NCBI GenBank assembly: GCA_003695565.1
Contig: RFIQ01000326.1
Coordinates: 1-35,331 of the forward strand
Reading direction: 5' to 3'
DNA from: Planctomycetota bacterium
GTDB lineage: Bacteria; Planctomycetota; Planctomycetia; Pirellulales; Pirellulaceae
Length of the DNA: 35,331 bases
Part shown: positions 15,333-23,385 of the stretch, one piece after another
Numbering within the stretch: position 1 is the first letter of the stretch
Layout of the letters: the number at the start of each line of letters is the position of its first letter
Position numbers and translations under genes: made by a program
The notes under the pieces: generated by a model
Databases searched by the model: none
What the model was told of the DNA's origin: nothing
What the model saw: only the letters and a program-made list of their open reading frames with translations

Positions 15333-18005
15333 TCAGGCCGGCGCGGGGGAACCAGAGGACTGGTCGCGCGGGATAAGGTCACGCAGCGATTTGTAATCCG
15401 TCTTGCCGGTGCCCAGCACGGGGATCGAGGGGATGCGGCGGACTTCATCCAAGCGCAGTACGCCCTGCAAACCAGCCTGTATCAGGAGTTGATTGGCCTG
15501 GCGAAGTGTCAGGTCGGTTGTAGTAAACAGGACGATATGGCGTCCGCGCTCGGTTTCCACGCCTTCCACGGCCACTCGCGGTCCCTGTTCATCCGGCGGA
15601 AAGGCGGCGGCCAACGGCGATTCCAATGCGGGCAGGGAGATCATCTCGCCTCCGGCTTTGAGGAAGCGTTTGAGTCGGCCTTGAAAGTGCAAGAAACCGT
15701 CGGCATCCATCGATACCAGATCGCCCGTGCGGTACCATTCCTGCCCCTGGAATTCCACCATCGGCGAGGGGCCATCGTATTGGAAGTAACCGGAGAAGAC
15801 GCTGGGGCCGCGAACCAGCAGCATGCCGGTCTGGCCGGGCGGAACCGGTTGGTTGGAATCCAGGTCGACGATCGCAATCTGTACGTGCCGCACCGGTTTC
15901 CCAATGCTGCCGCGGCGATGGTCGTCGCGACGATTCGCGGCCACCACGGGGGAGCATTCGGTGATTCCATAGCCTTCCAAAATGGTCGCCTGCGGGGCCT
16001 TTGTGGCGCAAGCGTCAAATACCGATTCCGGGCACTTCTCGGCTCCAGTGACCACGATCCGCAGCGACTTGAGGGCATCGTCCTCCGCGGCCGCGCACAT
16101 GTAACTGAGAAATGTCGGTGTGGCAAACAGCAGGGTGGGCCGAAATGCTGCGGTCAATCGCACCAGCCCGGCAGCATCGGTGGGGTCCGGATGATGAATG
16201 CAGCGGATCCCGGCCAGTACGGGCAGAACGACGTTGCCGGTCAGCCCGAAGCTGTGAAACGGCGGAAGGAACCCCAGGACGGCGTCCTGGGTATCCGCTT
16301 CCAGAATTTCCAGCCCATCGCGCACGTTGGTGATCAGATTCCGATGCGACAACGGGACGGTCTTGGGACGGCTTTCGGAGCCGGAGGTAAACAGGAACAC
16401 TGCCGGTTCGTCCGGCTCTTGCGGAGGCACTATGCGCCGGATGCGGTGGGGGAGGAACCAGGTCTGGAGCAACGTGACCAGGGCCTCTCCCCGACCGATG
16501 GATGCCTTGATATCTTCCAGGAAGAGAAACTCCGCCGTGGGCGGCGCCGCGACTCCCAGCCGATCGACGACTTTGCGCGACGTGATGATCTGGCGGAGAC
16601 CGGTGGTTTCCACCGCGTGCTGTAAATTGGATGGCCCGGTGGTCCAGTTCAGCATCACCGGCGTCTTGCCAGACAAATGTGCGGCGAAGAACGCGATGTC
16701 GGCGGCGGCCGAGGCGGGTAACAGGATGCCAATCCGCGGCTGGGAGAGTTCCCCGAACCGCCGTGCCATCAGGAGACTGGCGACGAGCAGGCGGCGGTAC
16801 GTCAACACGCCCGATACCGCATCGGCCACCGCCGGAGCGCCACCGCTGGTCAGGCATCGGCGGACGAACGCGTCAGCAATCGTATCGCTCAGCACTGTCG
16901 CGGGCACGGGCGGACGCGTGCGCATCCACAGTTTCGGCGGTCGGAGGGACGCAGCCTTGGTAGCCGCGTCCGAGGCCAGTTTGCCATCGGCCAGGGCCCA
17001 CAGGTCGCCCAGGGTACGAGCTACGTCGTCGCTGCGAAACCCGAACTGGTGCTCGATCTTCAACGCCAGGTCCATCCGATCCAGGCTGTCCAGACCCAGC
17101 GATTCCAGCGGCGTGGCGGCCTGCTGTTCGGCCGGATCCAACTCGCGCCCCAAGTGAGATTCGATCAGTTGGGTGACCAGGCTGATGGTGGCCGGATCGA
17201 TGGATGCTACCTCGTAGGTGCGGTGGCTGGCGTTCCCACCGTAGGTCTTCGAACGCGGACCGAACCAGTGGTGGTAGGGCACGAATCGCGGGGCTTCGCC
17301 GCCGTCGGCGTTGTACCACTGTTCGAGAAACGCATTGAATTCTTCACGCGATTCCAGCGGCAAGCGGTCTCGGGGGACCACTTCGACTTGCATGCGCACC
17401 GTCCGCCTGGGCAAGAAGAAGAACAAGCTCGCCAACACCCATCCGACGGCTTGCAGTGTCCGGCGGCCCAAGGGAGGCGGCGCTGCCGTTTCGGCACAGG
17501 AAAACATGCTGCCCCACACTCCGCGTGTGCGAACCAGCACGATGTTCACCTCGGGGCATCGAGAAACAATCTCATGCACCGCACGGGCTGCACCGACGAC
17601 TTCACGATCGCCGCGCTGCAATCGCCCGGAAGGGTAGATCAGCAGACAATCGCCGTCGTGCAGCCGATCGACCACGGCATCGATCATTTCGCGAGCTTGG
17701 GCGGCCGCCCGACGGCTATGTGAGGACAAATCGGGAACTTCGAACGCGCTGACCAACCACATCAAAGGGCGCAAGGGCAACATGCGGTAGGTGCCGGAGA
17801 ATACCAACGGACGCAGCGGCCGGTGCAATCGGATATGAGACGAGACCAGAGGTGGGTCGATATAGGCCGGGTGATTGGGCAGGACCAATGTCGGGCCCCG
17901 CAGGTTGCGCAGCCGCTCGGCCCCCTCCAATCGTGTGCGGTAACGAAACCCCAGCAACCATCGGCAAATCGTCCAAAAACAGCGGTTCATCCTGTGCCGT
18001 AGCAT
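15333..18005 (-). CDS. PlsC acyltransferase - acyl carrier - AMP-dependent acyl ligase fusion
   Basis: A three-part lipid enzyme of 890 residues. The N-terminus is a PlsC-type acyltransferase: NHPAYID at 44-50 gives the H-x4-D catalytic motif, and a PSGR loop follows. Residues about 270-350 form an acyl-carrier domain with LGLDSLDRMDLALKIE; Ser307 is the predicted phosphopantetheine site. The rest is an AMP-forming ligase: FTSGSESRPKTVPLSH at 539-554 (P-loop), GYGITECSP, YRTGD and the C-terminal GTGKTDYKSL lysine. This resembles Aas (2-acyl-GPE acyltransferase/acyl-ACP synthetase), which re-acylates lysophospholipids, but the built-in carrier suggests the acyl group is passed from ligase to own carrier to acyltransferase. 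ATG 18005 has AGGAAG upstream; TTG 18041 is an alternative start. Confidence 0.88.
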   Translation of the reverse strand: MLRHRMNRCFWTICRWLLGFRYRTRLEGAERLRNLRGPTLVLPNHPAYIDPPLVSSHIRLHRPLRPLVFSGTYRMLPLRPLMWLVSAFEVPDLSSHSRRAAAQAREMIDAVVDRLHDGDCLLIYPSGRLQRGDREVVGAARAVHEIVSRCPEVNIVLVRTRGVWGSMFSCAETAAPPPLGRRTLQAVGWVLASLFFFLPRRTVRMQVEVVPRDRLPLESREEFNAFLEQWYNADGGEAPRFVPYHHWFGPRSKTYGGNASHRTYEVASIDPATISLVTQLIESHLGRELDPAEQQAATPLESLGLDSLDRMDLALKIEHQFGFRSDDVARTLGDLWALADGKLASDAATKAASLRPPKLWMRTRPPVPATVLSDTIADAFVRRCLTSGGAPAVADAVSGVLTYRRLLVASLLMARRFGELSQPRIGILLPASAAADIAFFAAHLSGKTPVMLNWTTGPSNLQHAVETTGLRQIITSRKVVDRLGVAAPPTAEFLFLEDIKASIGRGEALVTLLQTWFLPHRIRRIVPPQEPDEPAVFLFTSGSESRPKTVPLSHRNLITNVRDGLEILEADTQDAVLGFLPPFHSFGLTGNVVLPVLAGIRCIHHPDPTDAAGLVRLTAAFRPTLLFATPTFLSYMCAAAEDDALKSLRIVVTGAEKCPESVFDACATKAPQATILEGYGITECSPVVAANRRDDHRRGSIGKPVRHVQIAIVDLDSNQPVPPGQTGMLLVRGPSVFSGYFQYDGPSPMVEFQGQEWYRTGDLVSMDADGFLHFQGRLKRFLKAGGEMISLPALESPLAAAFPPDEQGPRVAVEGVETERGRHIVLFTTTDLTLRQANQLLIQAGLQGVLRLDEVRRIPSIPVLGTGKTDYKSLRDLIPRDQSSGSPAPA

Positions 18006-18508
18006 TGCGGTTTGCTTCCTGGGATAGGGGGCGAGTACCAATTCTCCAGTCCATTAGATACCATTCAATGTACTGGTTGGGCGCCAGCGCAACAGTGACG
18101 TCTCTGGCAATTGTCGCATCGACGCCGCGGCAGTGGTGGGTTGTCACGTGGAGAGTGTCCCTCTGGTGCATCTTTATGAAATGCGACTGCATCAAGTTGT
18201 CAGGAGGATTTTTTGACTCGCCAGCAGATAGCACGGTGGGCTGGAATCAACGGATGGAACTCAGGACTCTGGCGATGGGATTGAGCGGCACCCCTCTGGC
18301 GAGGTCCCTCGGTCGAGCGAGGGTTCCGCCATGTTAGGTATCTGCGGGATCGGCAATAGCGAAGAATTCGGATTTTTCGGATCTTATCTGATTCACCGGT
18401 TGCAAAGAGTTTGACTTTTGCGATACCGGGAAGTCTAATGAGTCGCAGCTTGAAACGCAGGGTTTCAAAGCTTTACGTCCGAGTCGCCTTCCAACAGGAG
18501 GAAGTATC
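18006..18508 (+). promoter_or_regulatory. Intergenic region with a near-consensus promoter for the small secreted protein
   Basis: No gene is seen in this 503-base gap. A sigma-70-like promoter is clear on the plus strand: TTGACT (18411-18416), a 17-base spacer, TCTAAT (18434-18439), predicting a start near 18446. The transcript would begin almost exactly at a hairpin (18447-18472). A perfect AGGAGG lies seven bases before ATG 18509. A further small inverted repeat, CCCTCG/CGAGGG, lies at 18306-18311/18318-18323. The promoter for the minus-strand ligase gene must also lie here but I cannot place it. Confidence 0.62.
18447..18472 (+). other. 5'-end mRNA hairpin
   Basis: TTGAAAC (18450-18456) pairs perfectly with GTTTCAA (18462-18468) around GCAGG, and AGC (18447-18449) pairs with GCT (18470-18472) past one bulged A. 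It sits at the predicted transcription start of the small secreted protein gene. Such 5'-terminal stems commonly protect mRNA from decay; a sensor role is possible but unsupported. Confidence 0.5.
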
Positions 18509-18883
18509 ATGAGTAGCGTGGTGAGAGTGTCTGCAGTTGCGTTGTTAGTGGGTGCCCTAATCGGTCAGGCGCAAGCCGCCGATCCATTTCGCACGGCGCC
18601 GAGTGAGAAAGCGGTCAGCCAGATTGCACTGGCAGATATGGGGCTGGGCTCCATGCGTCCCATGAACCGGACCGAGGCGTCCCAGGTTCGGGGCCAAGGG
18701 GCGAGAGTATTTGGCGTATCGTATGCCAGTTTCAACGGGTTTCTCTATCAAGCTGGTAGCGTAAATGGCTACTATTCGAACAATCCGTCTTGGTCGGCGG
18801 GACTGTCCTTCGCGGCAGTGAATGGACCTGGACCGCTGCCGGTGGCCTATGGCGTCGGATTTTCGATCGCTGGCGGAAACTAG
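18509..18883 (+). CDS. Small secreted protein of unknown family
   Basis: A 124-residue protein with a clear signal peptide (MSSVVRVSAVALLVGALIG, cut after QAQA at 23). The mature part of about 100 residues has an N-terminal segment with MNRTEASQVRGQG, then a half rich in Gly, Ser, Asn, Tyr and Phe (VSYASFNGFLYQ, GYYSNNPSW) ending in FSIAGGN, with no Cys. I recognise no family. The composition suits a surface, fibre-forming or export substrate protein. It has its own near-consensus promoter, a 5' hairpin, a perfect ribosome site and a strong terminator, so it is probably abundant and monocistronic. The next genes encode two outer-membrane barrels and a C39 peptidase, as in functional-amyloid export clusters. 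Confidence 0.75.
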   Translation: MSSVVRVSAVALLVGALIGQAQAADPFRTAPSEKAVSQIALADMGLGSMRPMNRTEASQVRGQGARVFGVSYASFNGFLYQAGSVNGYYSNNPSWSAGLSFAAVNGPGPLPVAYGVGFSIAGGN

Positions 18884-18922
18884 ACGTCTCGACACCTAAA
18901 TGTCGAGCTGACGAATTACCGA

Positions 18923-18957
18923 AGGCATCGCGCGAACTGGCGCGATGCCTTTTTTTG
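18923..18957 (+). terminator. Intrinsic terminator after the small secreted protein
   Basis: AGGCATCGCG (18923-18932) pairs perfectly with CGCGATGCCT (18941-18950), with an eight-base loop, followed by a run of eight T at 18950-18957. It lies 40 bases after the stop codon. The remainder of the gap up to 19235 (about 280 bases) shows no gene. TTGACA occurs at 19112-19117 but lacks a convincing -10 element. Confidence 0.9.
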
Positions 18958-19235
18958 TTATACCGCCATCCATCTCTGGTTGCGTCTGTGGGGATGGGGC
19001 GAACTGTTTGGTCAGACCGCTGTCTTTGTCCTGGTGGTGACATGACGATTGTACTGGTTGTTCGGTAATGCTCGATTGCAGGGCCTGACGCACGAAGGCT
19101 GCACGGACCTGTTGACATTGTTCGATGAAACGAGCGATCCCCCGCGTTGGGCTGGTTGGATGCGGGCAACGCTCGGGATGAGGAACAGCCATGGAGGCGT
19201 TCCCATTTGTGCCCACTCACGGATTGAGATGAACA

Positions 19236-20231
19236 ATGAAGCACACAATTTTTGGCATAGTATGTCTTTGGGCCTTGCTGGCATCTTCAGCAGTCTGGGC
19301 GCAGAATTCAGCTCAGCGATGCGGCAGGACCGGTTGGTACGCTGGTGTGGAGGCGACTTATTTAGCGCCCCTGTACGACGTTGCTCCAACTACATTTCAG
19401 CTTAGCGATGGCGGGGCGACGACGCTTACGACTGGGGCGGCATTCGACAGCGCCGAGCAGATCACGGGCGCTCCCCGCATTACGCTGGGGACGGAACTGG
19501 GGCGGGGTTACGGAATCCAAGGCCGGTATTGGGAGTTGACGAGCACGAGCAGTCAATTCAATGCTCCGACGCCTATTCTGGGCAACCAACTCCAGTCGCT
19601 TGGCGGTGAAGATTCATTCAACGCCTATACAATCGATCTGGAATTGACCAAAGAGTTTTACCGCAGGAATTGGGATTTGCTGGGCACCGTCGGTGTGCGC
19701 CATGCATCGTTGGATCATGGACACACGGCATCCGCCTACGGTGTCATGAACAACGACGGGTATTTTTTGTCCGCCAGCAATGGAGAGGAGTTCCATGGAA
19801 CGGGGCTGACATTCAGCTTGTCCGGGATTCGAGATATCCGTCCGTGCCGGGGATTGGCTGCTTACTGGACCACACGTGGCTCGACCATTTTTGGAACTGC
19901 AGAAACCTCGGCTCTCACCAGTGCCAATGTTTCGAGTGGATTTGGCAACGCAGGGAGCACCAATGCAGCTATCGATCAACAGGATGAAACCCTGTTTATC
20001 GGTGAGTTCGGTGCTGGATTGCAATGGTCCCGGTGCGTCAGAAGCTTCAACGGACGCTTCTTTGCACGGACTGGGGTCGAGTACCAGTGGTGGGATGCAG
20101 AAGATGGTTCCGCAACCGCTCAATCCGCGGCGGGTATTCTAGGCAACAGTGTGGGAGTGGCCACGACCAACGGTGCGGAATTGGAGACCCAGTTTATCGG
20201 TTTAAGCGTGATGACTGGGTTCGCCTGGTAA
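19236..20231 (+). CDS. Outer-membrane beta-barrel protein, Lpg1974-like
   Basis: A 331-residue secreted protein with signal peptide MKHTIFGIVCLWALLASSAVWA. The mature part has alternating polar and hydrophobic strands separated by Gly/Asn/Ser loops. Examples are TGWYAGVEATYLAP at its start, GYGIQGRYWELTS, NAYTIDLELTKEF and the closing FIGLSVMTGFAW. The last residue is aromatic, as expected for recognition by the BAM complex. The pattern fits the Lpg1974-type pore-forming outer-membrane proteins that are plentiful in planctomycetes. Two cysteines in the C-terminal half could pair. ATG 19236 has GAGATG upstream. It precedes a second barrel gene after a 104-base gap with a hairpin. Barrel function cannot be specified further. 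Confidence 0.75.
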   Translation: MKHTIFGIVCLWALLASSAVWAQNSAQRCGRTGWYAGVEATYLAPLYDVAPTTFQLSDGGATTLTTGAAFDSAEQITGAPRITLGTELGRGYGIQGRYWELTSTSSQFNAPTPILGNQLQSLGGEDSFNAYTIDLELTKEFYRRNWDLLGTVGVRHASLDHGHTASAYGVMNNDGYFLSASNGEEFHGTGLTFSLSGIRDIRPCRGLAAYWTTRGSTIFGTAETSALTSANVSSGFGNAGSTNAAIDQQDETLFIGEFGAGLQWSRCVRSFNGRFFARTGVEYQWWDAEDGSATAQSAAGILGNSVGVATTNGAELETQFIGLSVMTGFAW

Positions 20232-20253
20232 GTGGAAACGGAGTAACACGAGT

Positions 20254-20294
20254 AGGCGTCGCGTTGTAGCCATCAAGGTTGCAAGGCGACGCCT
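20254..20294 (+). other. Inverted repeat between the two barrel genes
   Basis: AGGCGTCGC (20254-20262) pairs perfectly with GCGACGCCT (20286-20294). An alternative smaller stem, CAAGGC/GCCTTG, uses the right arm. Only a weak T-rich stretch follows, so it may be a partial terminator or processing site that sets different expression of the two barrel proteins. Confidence 0.42.
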
Positions 20295-20335
20295 TGTTCT
20301 TGCCCCCTGGCACCACGCAAAGGAATGCAATCGCC

Positions 20336-21460
20336 ATGGATCTTCCGTACGTATGGAGCCGAACCTCCCTGGCCGGCTGCCTAAGAGAGTTTTCTTTAGT
20401 CGCGGCCCATTGGATTGGGCTGGCGGCATTCCTGGCAAGCGCCGTCGCCCATCCCGCCGCAGCGCAATCCGATTCTGGCACAGGCCATGGACCGGACCAG
20501 GCGTCGGGGGTTGTCTTAGCAGCCCATTCCTTTCGCGGGTTTCGAAGCATATCCTTGCAATCCGAGTCAGGGCAACCGGCGCAAGAGAGCTTGTCGCCCC
20601 CTGATGATCAGCAATCGGTTGCGCCCGACGAGCGCTACGGGGAAGCACCACCGGAGGTGGGGCCTCAATTCTTACGGAGTCTTACCCCCTTGTTGCGTCG
20701 AGGCCAGAGTCAGTTCGATTATGGTCTGGTGTATACCCTCCAGGAATTCGATTTCCCCACGTTGGTTGGTAGCAATCTGGTTCGCGCGAATTCTCGCCGC
20801 CGGGCGTTATTCACCCCGCTGGCTTGGAGGTACGGATGGAACGATTGCACGCAATTGTTTGTCAACCTGCCAGTGGGGTGGTCCCATTCGGAGGTTTCCA
20901 CACCTTTCAGCGACAATCGTCGTGATGAATTTGGCATCGGAGATTTGACCTTTGGCGTTACCAAGCTGTGGCGTCAAAACCGCTCCACAGGGAGCTCCAC
21001 GATCGTGACGTTTCGCACGGTGGCGCCGACGGGAGACGCAGTGAATCCTCTCGTCATCGACAGCGTTGGATTGGGCAGCGGGGCCTGGCGATTTGGGGGT
21101 GACCTCCTGCGCGTGCAATCGCTTGATCCCGTCGTGCTGTTCTACGGCATAGGGTACGTCTACAGTGTCGAGGATAGCTATCAAGGCAATGACATCCAGC
21201 TCGGCCATCAAGCGAACTACAACCTGGGGGTGGGGTTTGCCGCCAATGAGTATGTAACGCTCAGCACGGCATTTCTCGGAGCCTTCATTACGGAAACCAG
21301 ATTGAATGGTGTCAATGTATCGGGGAGCGAGCAGGAACCTCTTCGCGTCCGCATGGCGGCAACCATTGCCAGGCGTTGCAGGATCATTGAACCGTTCGTC
21401 ACTATGGGGTTGACCGATACCGCACCCAGTGCAGAACTGGGCGTCGTCTGGACCCGCTAG
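20336..21460 (+). CDS. Outer-membrane barrel transporter-like protein (Phenol_MetA_deg/FapF-like)
   Basis: A 374-residue protein with a long signal peptide ending near HPAAAQ-S. An unstructured, acidic and Pro/Gln/Ser-rich linker follows (about 45-110). A barrel then runs to the C-terminus, with strands such as QSQFDYGLVYTLQEFDF, RRALFTPLAWRYGW, EFGIGDLTFGVTKLW and FYGIGYVYSVEDS. The strand pattern recalls the MetA-pathway/FapF group of outer-membrane transporters. FapF exports amyloid subunits in Pseudomonas and works with the C39-like FapD; here a C39 peptidase gene begins at the next base after the stop codon. I see no clear coiled coil in the N-terminal part, unlike FapF. ATG 20336 has AAAGGA upstream; the frame extends to 20279 without a signal. 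Confidence 0.72.
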   Translation: MDLPYVWSRTSLAGCLREFSLVAAHWIGLAAFLASAVAHPAAAQSDSGTGHGPDQASGVVLAAHSFRGFRSISLQSESGQPAQESLSPPDDQQSVAPDERYGEAPPEVGPQFLRSLTPLLRRGQSQFDYGLVYTLQEFDFPTLVGSNLVRANSRRRALFTPLAWRYGWNDCTQLFVNLPVGWSHSEVSTPFSDNRRDEFGIGDLTFGVTKLWRQNRSTGSSTIVTFRTVAPTGDAVNPLVIDSVGLGSGAWRFGGDLLRVQSLDPVVLFYGIGYVYSVEDSYQGNDIQLGHQANYNLGVGFAANEYVTLSTAFLGAFITETRLNGVNVSGSEQEPLRVRMAATIARRCRIIEPFVTMGLTDTAPSAELGVVWTR

Positions 21461-22195
21461 ATGGAGATTGCTGTGCATCGTGAATATCGATGGAACCGAC
21501 GAAACGTACCGGGCATGGTGTTGCTCATCTTCGCGGCCCTGGCGGCAGCACCGGCACTGGCGCAGACTGAGCGTCAGGCAGGCATCGTCCGCGATCCGGC
21601 GTTTCGCATGGCAAAGCCGGTGATGAGCTGGAAGCAAATGAAGAATCGCCATGTGGTCATGCAGCAGCGTGATTATTCGTGCGGCGCTGCCGCCTTGGCA
21701 ACACTGATGCGTTACTACTGGGGGCATGACGTCTCCGAAGCGGACGTCCTGGTTGTTGTGGAACGAATGCTCGATGCAGAGCAGCTACGGGATCGGGTGG
21801 AGAATGGGCTGACCATGGCGGACCTGGAGGAAGCAGCGCGCAGAATGGGTTACCAGTCCGTGGTCGGACAGGTTACCTTCGAAGAACTGAAGGGGAGCAA
21901 AGTGCCCGTGATCGTCGTGGTGAATCTCGGAGGGTTGAATCATTTTGTGGTTTACCGCGACGATGCCTGTGGCAGTGTATTCTTGGCCGATCCGCTACGT
22001 GGGAACACGCGGCTGTCGGCCGAGGGTTTTCAACAGGTTTGGCAGCGGAATGCGATCCTCGTGGTCGCTCCGCCGGGACAAACTTCATCTGAGCGGTCGC
22101 AGTTGGGCTTGACGTCCGCGGATTTGCATACCGGGTACCTAAACAAACAGGTGATTCTACGGGCTGCCACAAACGGTATGAGTTTCTTGAAATAG
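21461..22195 (+). CDS. Periplasmic C39-family peptidase (FapD-like)
   Basis: A 244-residue protein with a signal peptide (MVLLIFAALAAAPALAQ, cut near 35) and one C39 papain-like domain. It shows MQQRDYSCGAAALATLMRYYWG at 67-88, with Gln69 and catalytic Cys74, LNHFVVY with His161, and ADPLRG with Asp177, a complete triad. It lacks the membrane and ATPase domains of bacteriocin exporters, so it acts alone in the periplasm, like FapD. Its ATG is the base after the barrel gene's stop, so translation is coupled. The likely role is to trim or assist export of a substrate such as the small secreted protein at 18509; that protein lacks a classic GG leader before its mature part. Confidence 0.85.
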   Translation: MEIAVHREYRWNRRNVPGMVLLIFAALAAAPALAQTERQAGIVRDPAFRMAKPVMSWKQMKNRHVVMQQRDYSCGAAALATLMRYYWGHDVSEADVLVVVERMLDAEQLRDRVENGLTMADLEEAARRMGYQSVVGQVTFEELKGSKVPVIVVVNLGGLNHFVVYRDDACGSVFLADPLRGNTRLSAEGFQQVWQRNAILVVAPPGQTSSERSQLGLTSADLHTGYLNKQVILRAATNGMSFLK

Positions 22196-22394
22196 GCATG
22201 AAGAGGTGGTGGGGGCGGCATCCACTCATGCTGGGCTCTGGTTCGGCGCCTGCTGAGGCATGCGGCCGCTGGCGTGTGGTCCGAATCCGGGGGCGCTCGG
22301 TGTCACAGAACCACTTTCGCGTCGATCGTGATCGGTTATTCTGATGGTTGGTACCGCAACGATTACCCTCCTGCCAACCGCAAACAAGGGCTCC

Positions 22395-23378
22395 ATGACT
22401 CGTCAAAATATTTCCGATTTGCAACCGCGAGAGTCGGTCGATGAAGTGTATCGCGTGGCCGACAAACAGGTGCGCTCCAACCGACAGGGGAGCGACTATT
22501 TGTTATTGCAGTTGACCGACCGCACCGGCCAGATCAGCGGTTTGAAATGGAACGCCGGCCAGTCGCTGTATGAGACCTTTCAAAAAGGTGATTTTCTGCG
22601 AATCGTCGGCAATGCCCAGTTGCACAACGGGATGATGCAGATTCTGGTCCAGGATTTGGAAGTCGTTCCCGCCGACTCGGTCGATCTGGCTGATTTTTCC
22701 AAGACAAGTCCGGAGCAGGTGGAGGGCTGGCTGACCGAATTGCGGACGATCTTGTCCTCCGTCCAGCAAGAAGATTTGCGGGCCCTGTTGGATGACTACT
22801 TGAACGATGCGGATCTGATCGAGCGACTGCGGCGTGCGCCGGCGGGTATCAAAACGCATCATGCCTTCGAGGGTGGATTGCTGCGGCACGTCCTCGATCT
22901 GTTGCGCGTGGCCCAAGCGATCGCGCCTCTGTATCCGCAGTTGGACGATCAGATGTTGCTGGTCGGCGTGTTCTTGCATGATCTGGGCAAATTGCAGGAA
23001 CTGAGCTACGACGGCGATATGACCTACACCGATCCGGGGCAATTGATCGGACATCTGGTGCAGGGTGCCGCCGATTTGCAGGTGCGAGCAGAGCGTATCG
23101 GCCAGCAGCGAGGACGAAGGATCGATGACCAGGTCCTGTGGCGGCTGCAGCACATGATCCTCAGCCATCACGGGCAACTGGAGCACGGTAGCCCCAAGGT
23201 ACCGATGACCATCGAAGCGATTGTGCTGGCGTATATCGATGATTTGGATGCCAAGCTCAACGCGGCCACCGATTTGATTGGTGCCGACCGGAATTCGGAC
23301 AGCAGTTGGACGGCCTTCAATCCAATCCTGGGAAGGAAGTTGTTCAAGCCATCGGCCCGCGCGATAAGTCCCCAGTGA
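22395..23378 (+). CDS. yhaM: YhaM-type 3'-5' exoribonuclease (OB fold + HD domain)
   Basis: A 327-residue cytoplasmic protein. An OB-fold nucleic-acid-binding domain spans about 15-95 (LLLQLTDRTGQISGLKWNA). An HD domain follows, with HHAFEGGLLRHVLDLL (His165), VFLHDLGK (His195-Asp196) and ILSHHGQLEHGS, a full metal-binding set. YhaM family enzymes degrade short RNA or single-stranded DNA from the 3' end. ATG 22395 follows AAGGG closely; ATG 22344 is in frame but adds residues without homology. The preceding 199 bases contain no gene. The XPB-like helicase follows after seven bases, so the three nucleic-acid genes appear to form one operon. Confidence 0.87.
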   Translation: MTRQNISDLQPRESVDEVYRVADKQVRSNRQGSDYLLLQLTDRTGQISGLKWNAGQSLYETFQKGDFLRIVGNAQLHNGMMQILVQDLEVVPADSVDLADFSKTSPEQVEGWLTELRTILSSVQQEDLRALLDDYLNDADLIERLRRAPAGIKTHHAFEGGLLRHVLDLLRVAQAIAPLYPQLDDQMLLVGVFLHDLGKLQELSYDGDMTYTDPGQLIGHLVQGAADLQVRAERIGQQRGRRIDDQVLWRLQHMILSHHGQLEHGSPKVPMTIEAIVLAYIDDLDAKLNAATDLIGADRNSDSSWTAFNPILGRKLFKPSARAISPQ

Positions 23379-23385
23379 ACCTGTC

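Noticed and set aside
15294-16625. A 443-codon open frame on the plus strand.
   Set aside because: It is antisense to the AMP-ligase part of the fusion gene and has no recognisable features.
17716-18234. A 172-codon minus-strand frame overlapping the start of the ligase gene.
   Set aside because: The second half is a shadow of the PlsC domain in another frame, and the first half has no family feature or good ribosome site.
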